From positions 434,001-498,000 of the forward strand of contig CBDIDG010000005.1 of assembly GCA_965277615.1 (NCBI GenBank): 64,000 nt of DNA, in the 5' to 3' direction. A model generated the notes under the pieces. That model searched no databases, was not told where the DNA came from, and saw nothing but the letters and a program-made list of their open reading frames with translations. A program made the translations under genes and the position numbers. Origin of the DNA: Bog-532 sp965277615 (GTDB lineage Bacteria > Actinomycetota > Actinomycetes > Streptosporangiales > Streptosporangiaceae). Shown in pieces: positions 26,755 through 36,253 of the stretch (positions within the stretch are counted from its first letter, which is position 1; every line of letters begins with the position of its first letter).

Positions 26755-27105
26755 GTGTGCCCACTCCTCTTGATCGTCGCGTACTGCGTACATGGACGGT
26801 CGATGGCTCGATGGCGAGGTCTTGCGACCAGATCCGCAGACACGGATCCGGGTTACCGGTTCGTGATAAAGCAACCTACGGAAGATCGGGGGTCGCTGCC
26901 AAGGCCCCGCAGTGCCCATTTACGGAATAGTCCTCTTGGGCCATGCCGGGTGGGGCGGCTAGTCACCTTCGGCGTCGTTTAAGCCCGTCTGGCCACCATA
27001 TGCAGGAATCGTACAAGATCGTCCCGTTGGCCGAAGGCCACGCCGTAAGGTTCCGTTTCCGCAAGCCGCAGGGTGCATGCGCCGTTCGGCACGTACCCTG
27101 ATGCC
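26755..27105. promoter_or_regulatory. Divergent intergenic region wblA / PBP gene
   Basis: A 350-bp stretch without a credible gene between two divergent starts, so it must hold both promoters. No long repeat, riboswitch or clear -35/-10 pair could be named by eye. Scattered short frames here are shadows with no family features. Confidence 0.5.
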
Positions 27106-29526
27106 GTGCTGACTGGGAACATCGTGAGCAAGACCGGCATCGTGGGCCGCCTCATCGCCGTCTCGGCGGTGGGCGGCCTGATCGCGGCGGCCATGGCGCT
27201 GCCCGTGGTGGCGACCACGGGCATAGTCCTGCGGGACCAGGCCAACAAGGCTGCCGCGCCGGCCTCGGCCACGTTCGGCGTGCTGCCCCAGCGCTCGGAG
27301 ATCGACGACAACAGCGGGCACCTGCTGGCCTATATCTACGACGTGAACGGCGGCAAGGGTGCGTCCTACTCCGGCATCGACCGGGAGCCGGTGACCTTCG
27401 ACCAGATCTCGCCGAATATGCGCAAGGCCGTCGTGGCGATCGAGGACAACCGCTACTGGAGCGAGGGCGCGCTGGACCCGAAGGGCACCCTGCGGGCCCT
27501 GATCAACGACCTGCAGCACAAGGCGGTCCAGGGCGGTTCCAGCATCACCCAGCAGTACGTCAAGAACATGCTCATCCTGACCGCGCCCAACGCCCAGGCG
27601 GCCCAGCAGGCCTACGAGGAGACGCTGTCCCGGAAGCTGCACGAACTGCGGCTGGCCATCACCGTGGCCCACGAGCAGTCCAAGCAGGAGATCCTGACCG
27701 GGTACCTGAACGACGCCTACTTCGGCAACCTGGCCTACGGCATCGACGTCGCCGCCCAGACCTACTTCGGCACCTCGCCGGACAAGCTCACGCTGCCGCA
27801 GGCCGCGATGCTGGCCGGGATGGTCGAGAATCCCAGCGGCTACGACCCGTACCTGCACCCGACGGATGCGCTCACCCGGCGCAACATCGTGCTGGGCCGG
27901 ATGGTGCAGACGGGCGTGCTGACCAGCGCCGAGGCCACCGCGGCGGAGAAGACGCCGCTGGGCGTGACGCACGGAATGCCGGAGCCCGGGTGCAACCAGG
28001 AGGTGGCGGGCGACTCCGCCTTCTTCTGCAACTACGTGGAGCAGGTCTTCCTGCAGGACACGACGGTGGCCAAGACCGCCCAGGCCCGGGCCAAGCTGCT
28101 CGCCACCGGCGGCCTGAAGATCTACACCACGCTGGATCCGGAGGACCAGAAGGCGACGGCCGAGGCGGTGAACTACACGCTGCCCAACAACAGCCACACC
28201 TACAACGCCTACCACGAGGCTGACACCGAGGTCATGGTCCAGCCGGGGACGGGCAAGATCGAGGGCATGGCCGAGAACCGGCCCTATGGCCCGGACGGCA
28301 CCACGATCAACTACGCCGTGGACACCAACTACGGCGGGGGCCAGGGCATCCAGACCGGTTCCTCGTCCAAGCTGTTCACGCTGGTCACCGCGCTGGAGCA
28401 GAACACGCCGTTCGGCTACACGGCCACCGTGCCGGACAACACCACCGTGCAGGGTTTCACCAACTGCAAGGGGCAGGCCCTCACCCAGGGATTCCCGGTG
28501 CAGAACGACGAGAACTCCTCCAGCGGGTCGACCACCTACTCGCTCTACACGGCAACGGCCCTGTCGATCAACGTGTTCTACGGCGAGCTGGAGCAGAAGG
28601 TTGGGCTGTGCAACGTGGTCAAGACGGCAGCCAACCTGGGTGTCACCTGGGCCAACGGGGCCCCGCTGCTGGACGCGGAGCCGTACGGCAGGCACAGCGT
28701 GTCGGCTGACAACATCACCTCGTTCACGCTCGGCTCGGTCGTCACCTCCCCGCTGGACATGGCCGGGGCCTACGCGACCATGGCCGCGCGCGGCAAGTAC
28801 TGCAAGCCGATCGCGATCAGCAAGATCGTCAGCCTGACCGGTGCCTCACTGCCGGTGCCGTCGGCCGGCTGCCGGCAGGCCATCTCGCCGCAGATCGCGG
28901 ACGCGGTCAACTACATCCTGCAGGGCGTGCTGAACTTCCCCGGCGCGACCGGTGCCGGGCTCGGGCTCAACCAGGTCGCGGCCGGTAAGACCGGCACCGC
29001 GAACAACTCCTTCTACGCCGCGTTCGGCGGTTACACGCCCACCCTGGCCGCCTACGTGTCGGTGTACCACCCCAACCCGCCGGAGGCGATGAACGGCGCC
29101 GGAGCCTGCTATCACGTCGCCGGACAGGGCCAGGCCTGCGACTCGGAAATGTTCGGGGCCGACGCGCCCGGCCACACCTGGCAGCTCAGCTTCGAGCACG
29201 CCAACCTGGGCCGGGACCGGGGCTTCGTCGGCGTGCCGGACAGCAGCCCGCTGAACAGCGCGGGCAACGGCCAGACCGTGAAGCAGAAGGACTCGGGCAA
29301 GGGGAAGGGCAAAGGCAAAGGCAAGGGCGGTAACGGAGGCCCCGGCACCACGGGCACCACGACCTGCATCTTCAACTTCTGCACCGGGGGCACCGGGGGC
29401 ACCGGGGGCGGCAACAACGGCGGGCCGGCCAACAACGGTCCGACCAACGCCAGCACCAAGGCGTTCGTCGCCCCCGGCGCCACCGGGCTGATCTCACCCC
29501 TGGCCCTGTTCGCCCGCGAGGAGTGA
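27106..29526 (+). CDS. ponA: Class A penicillin-binding protein (PonA2-like)
   Basis: Bifunctional peptidoglycan synthase, single membrane anchor (about residues 13-40, GRLIAVSAVGGLIAAAMALPVVA). Glycosyltransferase 51 domain around 80-260 (AIEDNRYWSEGALDPKGTLRAL, GGSSITQQYVKNML). Transpeptidase domain about 350-700 with SxxK as SSSK in TGSSSKLFTL, an SIN triad motif and KTGT in AAGKTGTANN. C-terminal about 90 residues are a Lys/Gly repeat then Gly/Thr/Asn-rich tail with two cysteines (CIFNFC). GTG 27106 or GTG 27124 start. 806 residues. PASTA domains are not seen, unlike mycobacterial PonA2. Confidence 0.93.
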   Translation: MLTGNIVSKTGIVGRLIAVSAVGGLIAAAMALPVVATTGIVLRDQANKAAAPASATFGVLPQRSEIDDNSGHLLAYIYDVNGGKGASYSGIDREPVTFDQISPNMRKAVVAIEDNRYWSEGALDPKGTLRALINDLQHKAVQGGSSITQQYVKNMLILTAPNAQAAQQAYEETLSRKLHELRLAITVAHEQSKQEILTGYLNDAYFGNLAYGIDVAAQTYFGTSPDKLTLPQAAMLAGMVENPSGYDPYLHPTDALTRRNIVLGRMVQTGVLTSAEATAAEKTPLGVTHGMPEPGCNQEVAGDSAFFCNYVEQVFLQDTTVAKTAQARAKLLATGGLKIYTTLDPEDQKATAEAVNYTLPNNSHTYNAYHEADTEVMVQPGTGKIEGMAENRPYGPDGTTINYAVDTNYGGGQGIQTGSSSKLFTLVTALEQNTPFGYTATVPDNTTVQGFTNCKGQALTQGFPVQNDENSSSGSTTYSLYTATALSINVFYGELEQKVGLCNVVKTAANLGVTWANGAPLLDAEPYGRHSVSADNITSFTLGSVVTSPLDMAGAYATMAARGKYCKPIAISKIVSLTGASLPVPSAGCRQAISPQIADAVNYILQGVLNFPGATGAGLGLNQVAAGKTGTANNSFYAAFGGYTPTLAAYVSVYHPNPPEAMNGAGACYHVAGQGQACDSEMFGADAPGHTWQLSFEHANLGRDRGFVGVPDSSPLNSAGNGQTVKQKDSGKGKGKGKGKGGNGGPGTTGTTTCIFNFCTGGTGGTGGGNNGGPANNGPTNASTKAFVAPGATGLISPLALFAREE

Positions 29527-29527
29527 C

Positions 29528-29556
29528 GCTCAGGGCGGCCAGGCCGGGCCCTGAGC
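29528..29556. terminator. Convergent terminator hairpin PBP/hisS
   Basis: GCTCAGGGC (29528-29536) pairs with GCCCTGAGC (29548-29556) across 11 nt, between two convergent stop codons; another GGCCCTGAGCC copy follows at about 29562. Confidence 0.6.
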
Positions 29557-29581
29557 CGTCCGGCCCTGAGCCCGCCCGGCC

Positions 29582-30928
29582 TTAGGCCTGCCCGCCCTTA
29601 GGCCGCCCGGCCCCGACGATGGCGGCCAGCTGGTCCGGCGCGACCGGCTGCTGGTCGCCGGAGTCCATGTCCCGCACGGTGACCAGGCCCGCGGCCCGCT
29701 CCTGCTGCCCGTAGATCAGCGCGAACCGGGCCCGCCGGTCCGCGGCCCACCTCAGCTGCCGTCCCAGCTTGCGGCTGGAGCCCAGGTAGACCTCGGCCGA
29801 CAGGCCCGCGTGCCGCAGCCGCGCGGCGAAGTCCATCGCCTCGGCCTCGGCCTGGGCGGCGCCCGCGTCATCGTCGGACATGACCGTGATCGCGGCGTCC
29901 AGCCGCGGGGCGGTGACGGCCTCGGCGCTGAGCAGCCCGATGATCCGTTCCACCCCCAGCGAACCGCCGACGGCCGGGATGCTGGGGCCGCCCAGGGACT
30001 CGATCAGGTGGTCGTACCGCCCGCCGCCGGCGATCGAGCCGGGCATCCCGTCGGCCACGGCCTCGAAGATGATGCCGGTGTAGTAGCCCAGCCCGCGCAC
30101 CAGGCGCGGGGTGAACGCGAGCCGGTGGGCCCCGGCCACCGGCGTCGCGGACTCGATGACCCGGTCCACCTCGGCCAGCCCGGCCCGGCCTTCGTCGTCG
30201 CCGGCCAGGGCTGCGCGCAGCCGGTCGACCGAGTCCGGTGCGGTCAGGTCCGCGACCAGGGCCTCCGCCGTCGCCGGGTCCAGGGACCGGCCCTCCACCA
30301 GCTCCCCGACCACTTCGTCCGGCTTGAGCTTGTCCAGCTTGTCCAGGGTGATCAGCACCTGGGCGCCGACCTCAGCCGGGACCCGGTAGACGTGCAGCAG
30401 CCCATTGAGGGCCCGGCGCGAGTTGATCAGGATCGTGTAGTCACCGACGCCGACCGCACCCAGCGCGTCGGCGATCGCGCACACCACCTCGGCGTCGGCC
30501 AGCCCCGAAGTGGACCCGACGATGTCCAGGTCGCACTGGGCGAACTCGCGGAACCGGCCGCGGCCGGGACGGTCGGCCCGCCAGACCGGGCCCATCACGT
30601 ACCGCTTGTACGGCATGGGCAGCTGGGAGCCGTACGCGGCCACCACCCGGGCCAGTGGCACGGTCATGTCGTAGCGCAGGGCCAGGTCGGTCTCGCCGCT
30701 GGCCTCGTGCTCGCCCCGGCGCAGGATCTTGAAGATGAGCTTGTCGCCCTCGTCGCCGTACCGGCCGGTCAGCGTGTCCAGTCGCTCGAAGGCCGGGGTC
30801 TGCAGCGGCTCGAACCCGTACCGCTCGAAGACGTCACGGATGACGGCGAACACATGCTCGCGTACCCGCAGATCGCCCGCGAGGAAATCCCTCGTGCCAG
30901 AGGGGGGGTCGAACTGCTGGGACGCCAT
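29582..30928 (-). CDS. hisS: Histidyl-tRNA synthetase
   Basis: Charges tRNA-His. ATG at 30928 preceded by GGAGGAG gives MASQQFDPPSGTRDFLAGDLR and 448 residues; the frame stays open to 31399 across the divergent gene but that is a shadow. Class II motifs: PPSGTRDF, motif 2 YVMGPVWRADRPGRGRFREFAQ, HisA-like LVRGLGYYTGIIFEAV, and C-terminal anticodon-binding fold with the GSSRKLGRQLRWA stretch. Confidence 0.96.
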   Translation of the reverse strand: MASQQFDPPSGTRDFLAGDLRVREHVFAVIRDVFERYGFEPLQTPAFERLDTLTGRYGDEGDKLIFKILRRGEHEASGETDLALRYDMTVPLARVVAAYGSQLPMPYKRYVMGPVWRADRPGRGRFREFAQCDLDIVGSTSGLADAEVVCAIADALGAVGVGDYTILINSRRALNGLLHVYRVPAEVGAQVLITLDKLDKLKPDEVVGELVEGRSLDPATAEALVADLTAPDSVDRLRAALAGDDEGRAGLAEVDRVIESATPVAGAHRLAFTPRLVRGLGYYTGIIFEAVADGMPGSIAGGGRYDHLIESLGGPSIPAVGGSLGVERIIGLLSAEAVTAPRLDAAITVMSDDDAGAAQAEAEAMDFAARLRHAGLSAEVYLGSSRKLGRQLRWAADRRARFALIYGQQERAAGLVTVRDMDSGDQQPVAPDQLAAIVGAGRPKGGQA

Positions 30929-31033
30929 GACAAACTCCTCCATCCGCGTGCTGATGCCCTGCCGATGGTACTGGTGGTCCACACCCCGGATAATGAAAGA
31001 AAAGGTTTTCCGAGCTGCGGAGGAACGAGAACG

Positions 31034-32071
31034 ATGGAGTACCGGCTGCTGGGCAGCAGTGGATTGGCCGTTTCGGCCCTGGCCCTGGGCACGCTCACGT
31101 TCGGCCAGGAGACCGATGAGGAGGGGTCGTTCGCTCAGCTCGACCGGTTCACCGAGGGCGGCGGGTCGCTGATCGACACGGCCGATGTCTACGTGGGCGG
31201 ACGGTCCGAGGAGATCATCGGCCGCTGGCTGAGCACCAGGCCCGGTGTCCGCGATTCGGTGGTGATCGCGACCAAGGGCCGCTTCCCGGCGGGCCCCGGC
31301 CCGAACGGCCACGGCCTGTCCCGGCAGCACCTGGCCCGGGCCCTCGACGGCTCGCTGCGGCGCCTGCAGGTCGACACGATCGACCTGTACCAGCTGCACG
31401 GCTGGGACCCGCTGACCCGGGTGGAGGAGACGCTGCGCTTCCTGGATGACGCGGTGCGGGCGGGCAAGATCAACTACGTCGGGCTGTCCAACTTCACCGC
31501 CTGGCAGATCCAGAAGTACGTCGACCTGGCCGAGGCCGGTGGTTTGTGGTCAGGCCCGGTCGCCGTGCAGCCGCAGTACAACCTGCTGGCCCGGGCTATC
31601 GAATGGGAGATCATCCCGGCCTGCCAGGCGGCCGGGCTGGGCCTGCTGCCCTGGTCGCCGCTGGCCAGCGGCTGGCTGACCGGCAAGTACCGGCGCGGCG
31701 AGGCCCCGGCCGACGGGACCCGGCTGAAGGAGGAGCCGGACGAGGGCATGAAGAAATGGAATGAGCGTGGTCACCTGGAGCGCAACTGGCAGGTGCTGGA
31801 CGTGATGCGCAAGGTCGCGGAGCAACGCGGCAGCTCGCCGGGCCAGGTCGCCATCGCCTGGTTGCTGGGCCGGCCTGCGGTGACCTCGGTCATCCTCGGC
31901 GCCCGCACCCTGGCCCAGCTGAACGACAACCTGGCCGCCGCGACCAGGCCCCTGGACGCCGAAGAGACCCGGCTGCTGGATGAGGCGAGCGAGCCGGACA
32001 CGCCCGACTACCCGTACGGGGAGAAGGGCCAGCCGCACCGCCGCCGCCGCATCAACCCCGACCCAGCCTGA
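31034..32071 (+). CDS. Aldo/keto reductase
   Basis: NADPH-dependent carbonyl reductase, TIM barrel, 345 residues from ATG 31034 (GAGGAACGAGAACG upstream). Catalytic tetrad visible: D and Y in DTADVYVGG, K in IATKGR, H in YQLHGWD. The C-terminal PWSPLASGWLTGKY segment and the cofactor-binding RPAVTSVILGARTLAQL are typical of the YajO/YghZ-like group. Divergent from hisS. Substrate unknown. Confidence 0.94.
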   Translation: MEYRLLGSSGLAVSALALGTLTFGQETDEEGSFAQLDRFTEGGGSLIDTADVYVGGRSEEIIGRWLSTRPGVRDSVVIATKGRFPAGPGPNGHGLSRQHLARALDGSLRRLQVDTIDLYQLHGWDPLTRVEETLRFLDDAVRAGKINYVGLSNFTAWQIQKYVDLAEAGGLWSGPVAVQPQYNLLARAIEWEIIPACQAAGLGLLPWSPLASGWLTGKYRRGEAPADGTRLKEEPDEGMKKWNERGHLERNWQVLDVMRKVAEQRGSSPGQVAIAWLLGRPAVTSVILGARTLAQLNDNLAAATRPLDAEETRLLDEASEPDTPDYPYGEKGQPHRRRRINPDPA

Positions 32072-32083
32072 TCCACCGCACAG

Positions 32084-32124
32084 ACGTCGGCCCGCGCTCC
32101 CGGACGGGGAGCGCGGGCCGACGT
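32084..32124. terminator. Strong bidirectional terminator
   Basis: Perfect 18-bp stem: ACGTCGGCCCGCGCTCCC at 32084-32101 and its exact complement at 32107-32124, loop GGACG, between the convergent aldo/keto reductase and DUF1508 genes. Confidence 0.8.
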
Positions 32125-32139
32125 GACACCGGACGCGGA

Positions 32140-32325
32140 TTAGCTGGCGGTCTGGTCGTCGATCTTGGCGTCGGGCGCGTTCTTCTGCACGGACTCGATC
32201 CCGTTCAGCGCGGCCGACTTGCTCTCGTAGGCCTCGCTCGTCGCGATCACCTGGCCGTTACCCGCCAACAGGTTGAAGTGGAATTTGCCGGTGGAACCCT
32301 TTTTGAGCACAAACTTTCCGGCCAT
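32140..32325 (-). CDS. DUF1508 (YegP-like) protein
   Basis: A 61-residue single DUF1508 repeat, MAGKFVLKKGSTGKFHFNLLAGNGQVIATSEAY..., a small beta-rich fold of unknown role, often present as a tandem pair; here only one unit. AT-richer codons than its neighbours. ATG at 32325. Confidence 0.92.
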   Translation of the reverse strand: MAGKFVLKKGSTGKFHFNLLAGNGQVIATSEAYESKSAALNGIESVQKNAPDAKIDDQTAS

Positions 32326-32403
32326 GCCTTTATCTCCCTCCGTCGCTGACTACGTCATTGAAGCCAGCGACAGTGTTCCCAGACCTGGGCGGATGACACT
32401 CAA

Positions 32404-32865
32404 TCAAGATCCGGCGGTCAGCTGCTTGCGCACCTCGGCCGCCACCCGGGACCCCTCGGCCCGGCCCGCCACCTGCGGGTTGACCGCCTTCATGACCGAT
32501 CCCATGGCCGGCATCCCAGACGCGCCGGTCTGCGTGATCACCCCGGCCACCAGCCGGGTCAGCTCGTCGTCGCTGAGCTGAGCGGGCAGGTAACCGGCCA
32601 GCACTTCGCCCTCGGCCCGCTCGGCCGCCGCCTGCTCATCCCGGCCCGCCGAGCCGAACGCCTCAGCCGCCTCGCGGCGCTTCTTGGCCTCCCGGGTCAG
32701 GACCTTGAGCACCTCGTCGTCGGACAGTTCGCGCGCGGCCTTACCGGCCACTTCCTCGTTCGTGACGGCGGTCAGCGCGCTGCGCAGCGTCCGCATCCGG
32801 ACCTGGTCCCGGGCCCGCATCGCCGCGTTCAGGTCGGTCCGGAGCCGTTCCTTCAGTTCAGCCAT
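32404..32865 (-). CDS. GatB/YqeY domain protein
   Basis: A 153-residue helical YqeY-type protein (MAELKERLRTDLNAAMRARDQ to AEVRKQLTAGS). Related to the tRNA-binding tail of GatB, though free-standing forms have no settled function. ATG 32865 has GGGAGG upstream at 9 bp; ATG 32874 is too close to it. Divergent from the phosphoesterase. Confidence 0.92.
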   Translation of the reverse strand: MAELKERLRTDLNAAMRARDQVRMRTLRSALTAVTNEEVAGKAARELSDDEVLKVLTREAKKRREAAEAFGSAGRDEQAAAERAEGEVLAGYLPAQLSDDELTRLVAGVITQTGASGMPAMGSVMKAVNPQVAGRAEGSRVAAEVRKQLTAGS

Positions 32866-32900
32866 GAGAACCATCCTCCCTGACATGGCACCATGGGTGG

Positions 32901-33827
32901 GTGCGAGCACGAGTCTTCCTCCCTGCAGGCGCGGCCGTGGCCGGCGCCGGCGCCCTGGCCTACGCATCGGTCGTGGAGCGCAACTGGTTCACGCTGCGCC
33001 AGGCCGAAGTGCCTGTGCTGGCCCCCGGCACCACGCCCATCCGCGTCCTGCACATCTCCGATGTGCACCTGACGCCCAGGCGCACGCGCCTCATGTCCTG
33101 GCTGGCCGGCCTGGACCGGCTCGAGCCAGATCTGGTGGTGAACACCGGGGATTCGATCGCCCACCCCGAAGCGGTCCGCACCCTGGTGGACAGCCTTGGC
33201 CCGCTGCTCGACCGGCCCGGCATCTTCGTGTACGGCTCCAACGACCTGTACCGCCCAACGCCCAAGAACCCGGCCCGCTACCTGTGGGAGACCAGCGCAC
33301 GCCGGTACCCCAGGAACGAGCCGGACCTGCCCTGGCAGAAGCTGGGTGACGCCATGGCCAACCGGGGCTGGCTCGACGCCAACAACCACCGAGGCCGGGT
33401 CAAGGCGGGCGGCCTGGACATCGCCGTGGCCGGCGTGCACGACCCGCACATCAAGCGCGACCGCTACGACCGGGTCGCGGGGCCGGCCGATCCCGCGGCC
33501 GACCTGCGGCTGGGCATCATGCACGCCCCCGAGCCCCGGGTCCTCGACCGCTTCACCGCCGACGGCTACGACATCCTGTTCGCCGGCCACACCCACGGCG
33601 GCCAGCTCCGGGTCCCCGGCTACGGCGCCCTGGTCACCAACTGCGAGATCGACCGGGACCGGGTCAGCGGCCTGCACCAGCACCCCCCGGCCGGCGAACC
33701 CGCCCTGGACGGCCACCGGGCCTGGCTGCACGTCTCGGCCGGCCTGGGCACTTCCCCCTGGGCCCCGGCCCGGTTCGCCTGCCGCCCGGAAGCCACCATG
33801 CTCACCCTGGTCCCCCGCGCCGGGTAA
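32901..33827 (+). CDS. Calcineurin-like metallophosphoesterase
   Basis: A 308-residue enzyme with an N-terminal hydrophobic signal/anchor (LPAGAAVAGAGALAYASVV), so probably membrane-attached. Metal motifs in order: ISDVHLT, VNTGDS, YGSNDLY (a GNHD-like site with Ser-Asn instead of Asn-His), MHAPEP and AGHTHGGQ. Last gene of the Rv3676-Rv3683-like block, after the inserted hisS section. GTG at 32901. Substrate unknown. Confidence 0.92.
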   Translation: MRARVFLPAGAAVAGAGALAYASVVERNWFTLRQAEVPVLAPGTTPIRVLHISDVHLTPRRTRLMSWLAGLDRLEPDLVVNTGDSIAHPEAVRTLVDSLGPLLDRPGIFVYGSNDLYRPTPKNPARYLWETSARRYPRNEPDLPWQKLGDAMANRGWLDANNHRGRVKAGGLDIAVAGVHDPHIKRDRYDRVAGPADPAADLRLGIMHAPEPRVLDRFTADGYDILFAGHTHGGQLRVPGYGALVTNCEIDRDRVSGLHQHPPAGEPALDGHRAWLHVSAGLGTSPWAPARFACRPEATMLTLVPRAG

Positions 33828-33922
33828 CGCCAGCGAGGTTACGGCGCGGCCGGCCCCGAGAGCTCCGTCACTCGCATCCCCTGAGTCCCACGCGGCCCAC
33901 AGGTCTCAGCGCTGGGTGGTTT

Positions 33923-35884
33923 TGTCTAGTCCCACGTGATGATTGACGGATCAGTCCCAGGACATGCTTTCCAGTTGGCCTAGGAAATATGGGCAGCCTT
34001 GCGGGGCTGCTGGGCTTTGATGCGCCGGACCGGTGCGGTGGTGGTCCGGGGGACGGTGCGGGTGTCGTCGCCGCCCAGGTCGATGGTGATGGTCTGGGCG
34101 GTGACGTGGACGGTGACGATGCGATGGGCGTGGATGCGGCCCAGGGCGATCGTCTGCCCGGCGATCATGATGCTGCCGGTGTTGCTGGCCACCCGCTGGG
34201 CGGTGACCGGTGCGGTGGAGGGCTGCGGGGGCGGCCCGGCGGGGCGAGCACCGCGCAGCTTGCGGGCCTGGTCCCAGGTCAGCGGGCTGGGCCGGGTCCG
34301 CAACAGCTCGCGGCTTTCGGGGTCGAAGATCATCATGGTGGTGTCTTCGATCCGGACGCTGACCCGGCGGCCGGCCAGGATCTCCGCGGCGGGCAGGTAG
34401 CGGCCGGCCAGGCTGATGTTGCCGTCCTTGGTCACCACCCGGTCGATCTCGATGGCGGTGCCGGGCTCGGCGGGGGGCGGTGGCGGTGGCCCAGCCGGGC
34501 GGCCGCCGGCGGCGGCCAGCGCGGTCAGGTCGGCGGCGGTCAGGTGGGAGCGGACAGTCTTGATCCGGGCCCCGGCGATCAGCAGGTGGAGGACCTCGGT
34601 GCTGGCCCAGACCGTGACCGTGAGCCCGGACCGGTCCGGGCCGAGCCAGAATTGTCGGCGAGCCACCATCATGTTCCCGCTGGCCGGGACGACCCGCTCG
34701 AACTCCACCGGGCCGCCGTCATAGACCGGTGCTGCCGCTGGGGCAACCGGTTCTGCGGCGGGCTCCTGCGATGCCGGGCTGGCGGCTGGGGCTGCGGACA
34801 GGGCCAGCACGGCCGGGAGCCGCACCGGCAGCAGCTTCTCCTCCGCCTGGGCCCGCTCGGTGCTGAACCGGTCCGCCGGGGTGGCCATGCCCAGTGACTG
34901 GTGCGGCCGGGTGGTGTTGTATCCGGCCACCCAGGTGCTGATCGCGGCCTGGGCCGCGGCCAGGTCGCTGAACGGGACCGCGTCGTTGAGCAGCTCGCGG
35001 CGCAAGCTGCCGTGAAACCGCTCGATCTTGCCGGTCGTGGTCGGCGAGCGGGGCTGGGTCAGCCGGTGGGTGATCCCGTTGTCCCGGCAGATCCGGTCGA
35101 ACAGCACCTCCCCGCCCTTGCCGAACCGGTCAGTGAACTGCTTACCGTTATCCGACAGCACTTCACCGGGCACCCCGAACTTCTGCAGCGCCGCGGCGAA
35201 GGCCAGGCAGACAGCCCGCCCGGTCGCCCGCGGCACCACCTGGCAGATCACGCAGTACCGGGAATGATCATCAACCCCGGTCACGATCTTGGCCTCGGTC
35301 CCGTCGGCCAGGAACGCCCCGCCGACGATGTCCAGCTGCCACAACGCCATCGGCTCATCCCGTTCCCACCGCACATAACTGTCCCTGGGCCGCTTGCGCG
35401 GTCCCGGCTCGATCAGCCCATGCCGCACCAGCACCCGGTAGACACTCATCCGCGACGGCACCGGGCTCACCCCCGCCCGCGTCAGCTCATGCGCCATCCG
35501 GACCGGGCCCCAGCGGGGATGCTCCCGGCGCATCTCACACACCACCGCCTCAACCTCGCCGCTGACCTGCCCTGGTGAGGACTTCGGCCGCCGGGACCGA
35601 TCCGACAAGGCACCCAGGCCGCCCTGCTGATAGCGGCGGACCCAGGCATGCACACTCTGCCGCGAGACCCCGAACCGCTCGGCGACCTCAGTGACCGGAA
35701 CCCCGGACGCGACCTCCAGGACAGCGCGATACCGCTGCTCCACAACCGACAACTCGACCAGTGCCAACCCCGGCCTCCCGACACCCCACCGCCCGCAAAC
35801 GATGAAGATCAGGAAAGCCAGATCACGGCCATCTGTAAGCCATGTGCTGGGACTGTGACGTCAAGCATCTCCCGTGACAGGACA
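33923..35884. mobile_element. IS481-family insertion sequence, intact (1962 bp)
   Basis: Ends are imperfect inverted repeats of about 42 bp: both begin TGTC and share GATG-TTGACG and CAGTCCCAG-ACATG blocks. Exact 15-bp direct repeats (AGCGCTGGGTGGTTT) at 33908-33922 and 35885-35899 are the target duplication, so the insertion looks recent. One full-length transposase gene inside. Longer than typical IS481 (about 1.1 kb) because of the extended transposase. Confidence 0.92.
33980..35767 (-). CDS. IS481-family transposase with extended C-terminus
   Basis: 595 residues, ATG at 35767. Helix-turn-helix (about 22-42, VTEVAERFGVSRQSVHAWVRRY), then an rve/DDE core with D146 (LWQLDIVGG), D206 (LSDNGKQF) and E249 (GKIER). 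From about 352 three similar beta-rich units occur (starting FERVVPASGNMMVAR, IDRVVTKDGNISLAG and AQRVASNTGSIMIAG), separated by proline-rich linkers. The core is standard; the tail is unusual. Confidence 0.93.
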   Translation of the reverse strand: MALVELSVVEQRYRAVLEVASGVPVTEVAERFGVSRQSVHAWVRRYQQGGLGALSDRSRRPKSSPGQVSGEVEAVVCEMRREHPRWGPVRMAHELTRAGVSPVPSRMSVYRVLVRHGLIEPGPRKRPRDSYVRWERDEPMALWQLDIVGGAFLADGTEAKIVTGVDDHSRYCVICQVVPRATGRAVCLAFAAALQKFGVPGEVLSDNGKQFTDRFGKGGEVLFDRICRDNGITHRLTQPRSPTTTGKIERFHGSLRRELLNDAVPFSDLAAAQAAISTWVAGYNTTRPHQSLGMATPADRFSTERAQAEEKLLPVRLPAVLALSAAPAASPASQEPAAEPVAPAAAPVYDGGPVEFERVVPASGNMMVARRQFWLGPDRSGLTVTVWASTEVLHLLIAGARIKTVRSHLTAADLTALAAAGGRPAGPPPPPPAEPGTAIEIDRVVTKDGNISLAGRYLPAAEILAGRRVSVRIEDTTMMIFDPESRELLRTRPSPLTWDQARKLRGARPAGPPPQPSTAPVTAQRVASNTGSIMIAGQTIALGRIHAHRIVTVHVTAQTITIDLGGDDTRTVPRTTTAPVRRIKAQQPRKAAHIS

Positions 35885-35899
35885 AGCGCTGGGTGGTTT

Positions 35900-36253
35900 T
35901 CCATGATCGATGGAGCTTTACGCACCATAGAGGGGAAGAGGATAAGTGGGAAAAAGAATGCCCTATTCGTCGGCTAGTAATCGAACAGACGATCCAGCTG
36001 TGACCAGTTTCCCATCACGGTAGACCACGCAGCGGTAGAGCACCATCCGGAGTGCCGCCGGGGATGAGCGCCGCCGCACTCGTCCCCGGGCCCCGCCGCC
36101 AGGCACGGTGCAGCGGCACCGGCGAGCAGTACCGGCTCACCCGGCCCACTGCCCCAGCCAGGTCACCGCCGTGTCCCAACGCCGGGCATCCGCGACCGCG
36201 CTGCCGGACGTGACGCATAAGCTGATGCCCGATCGGCCGGAAGGGGAACCAGC
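35900..36253. other. Gene-free stretch
   Basis: About 350 bp after the IS right target duplication. The first part (35900-36000) is AT-richer; no protein frame with family features, RNA gene or long repeat seen. Confidence 0.5.
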
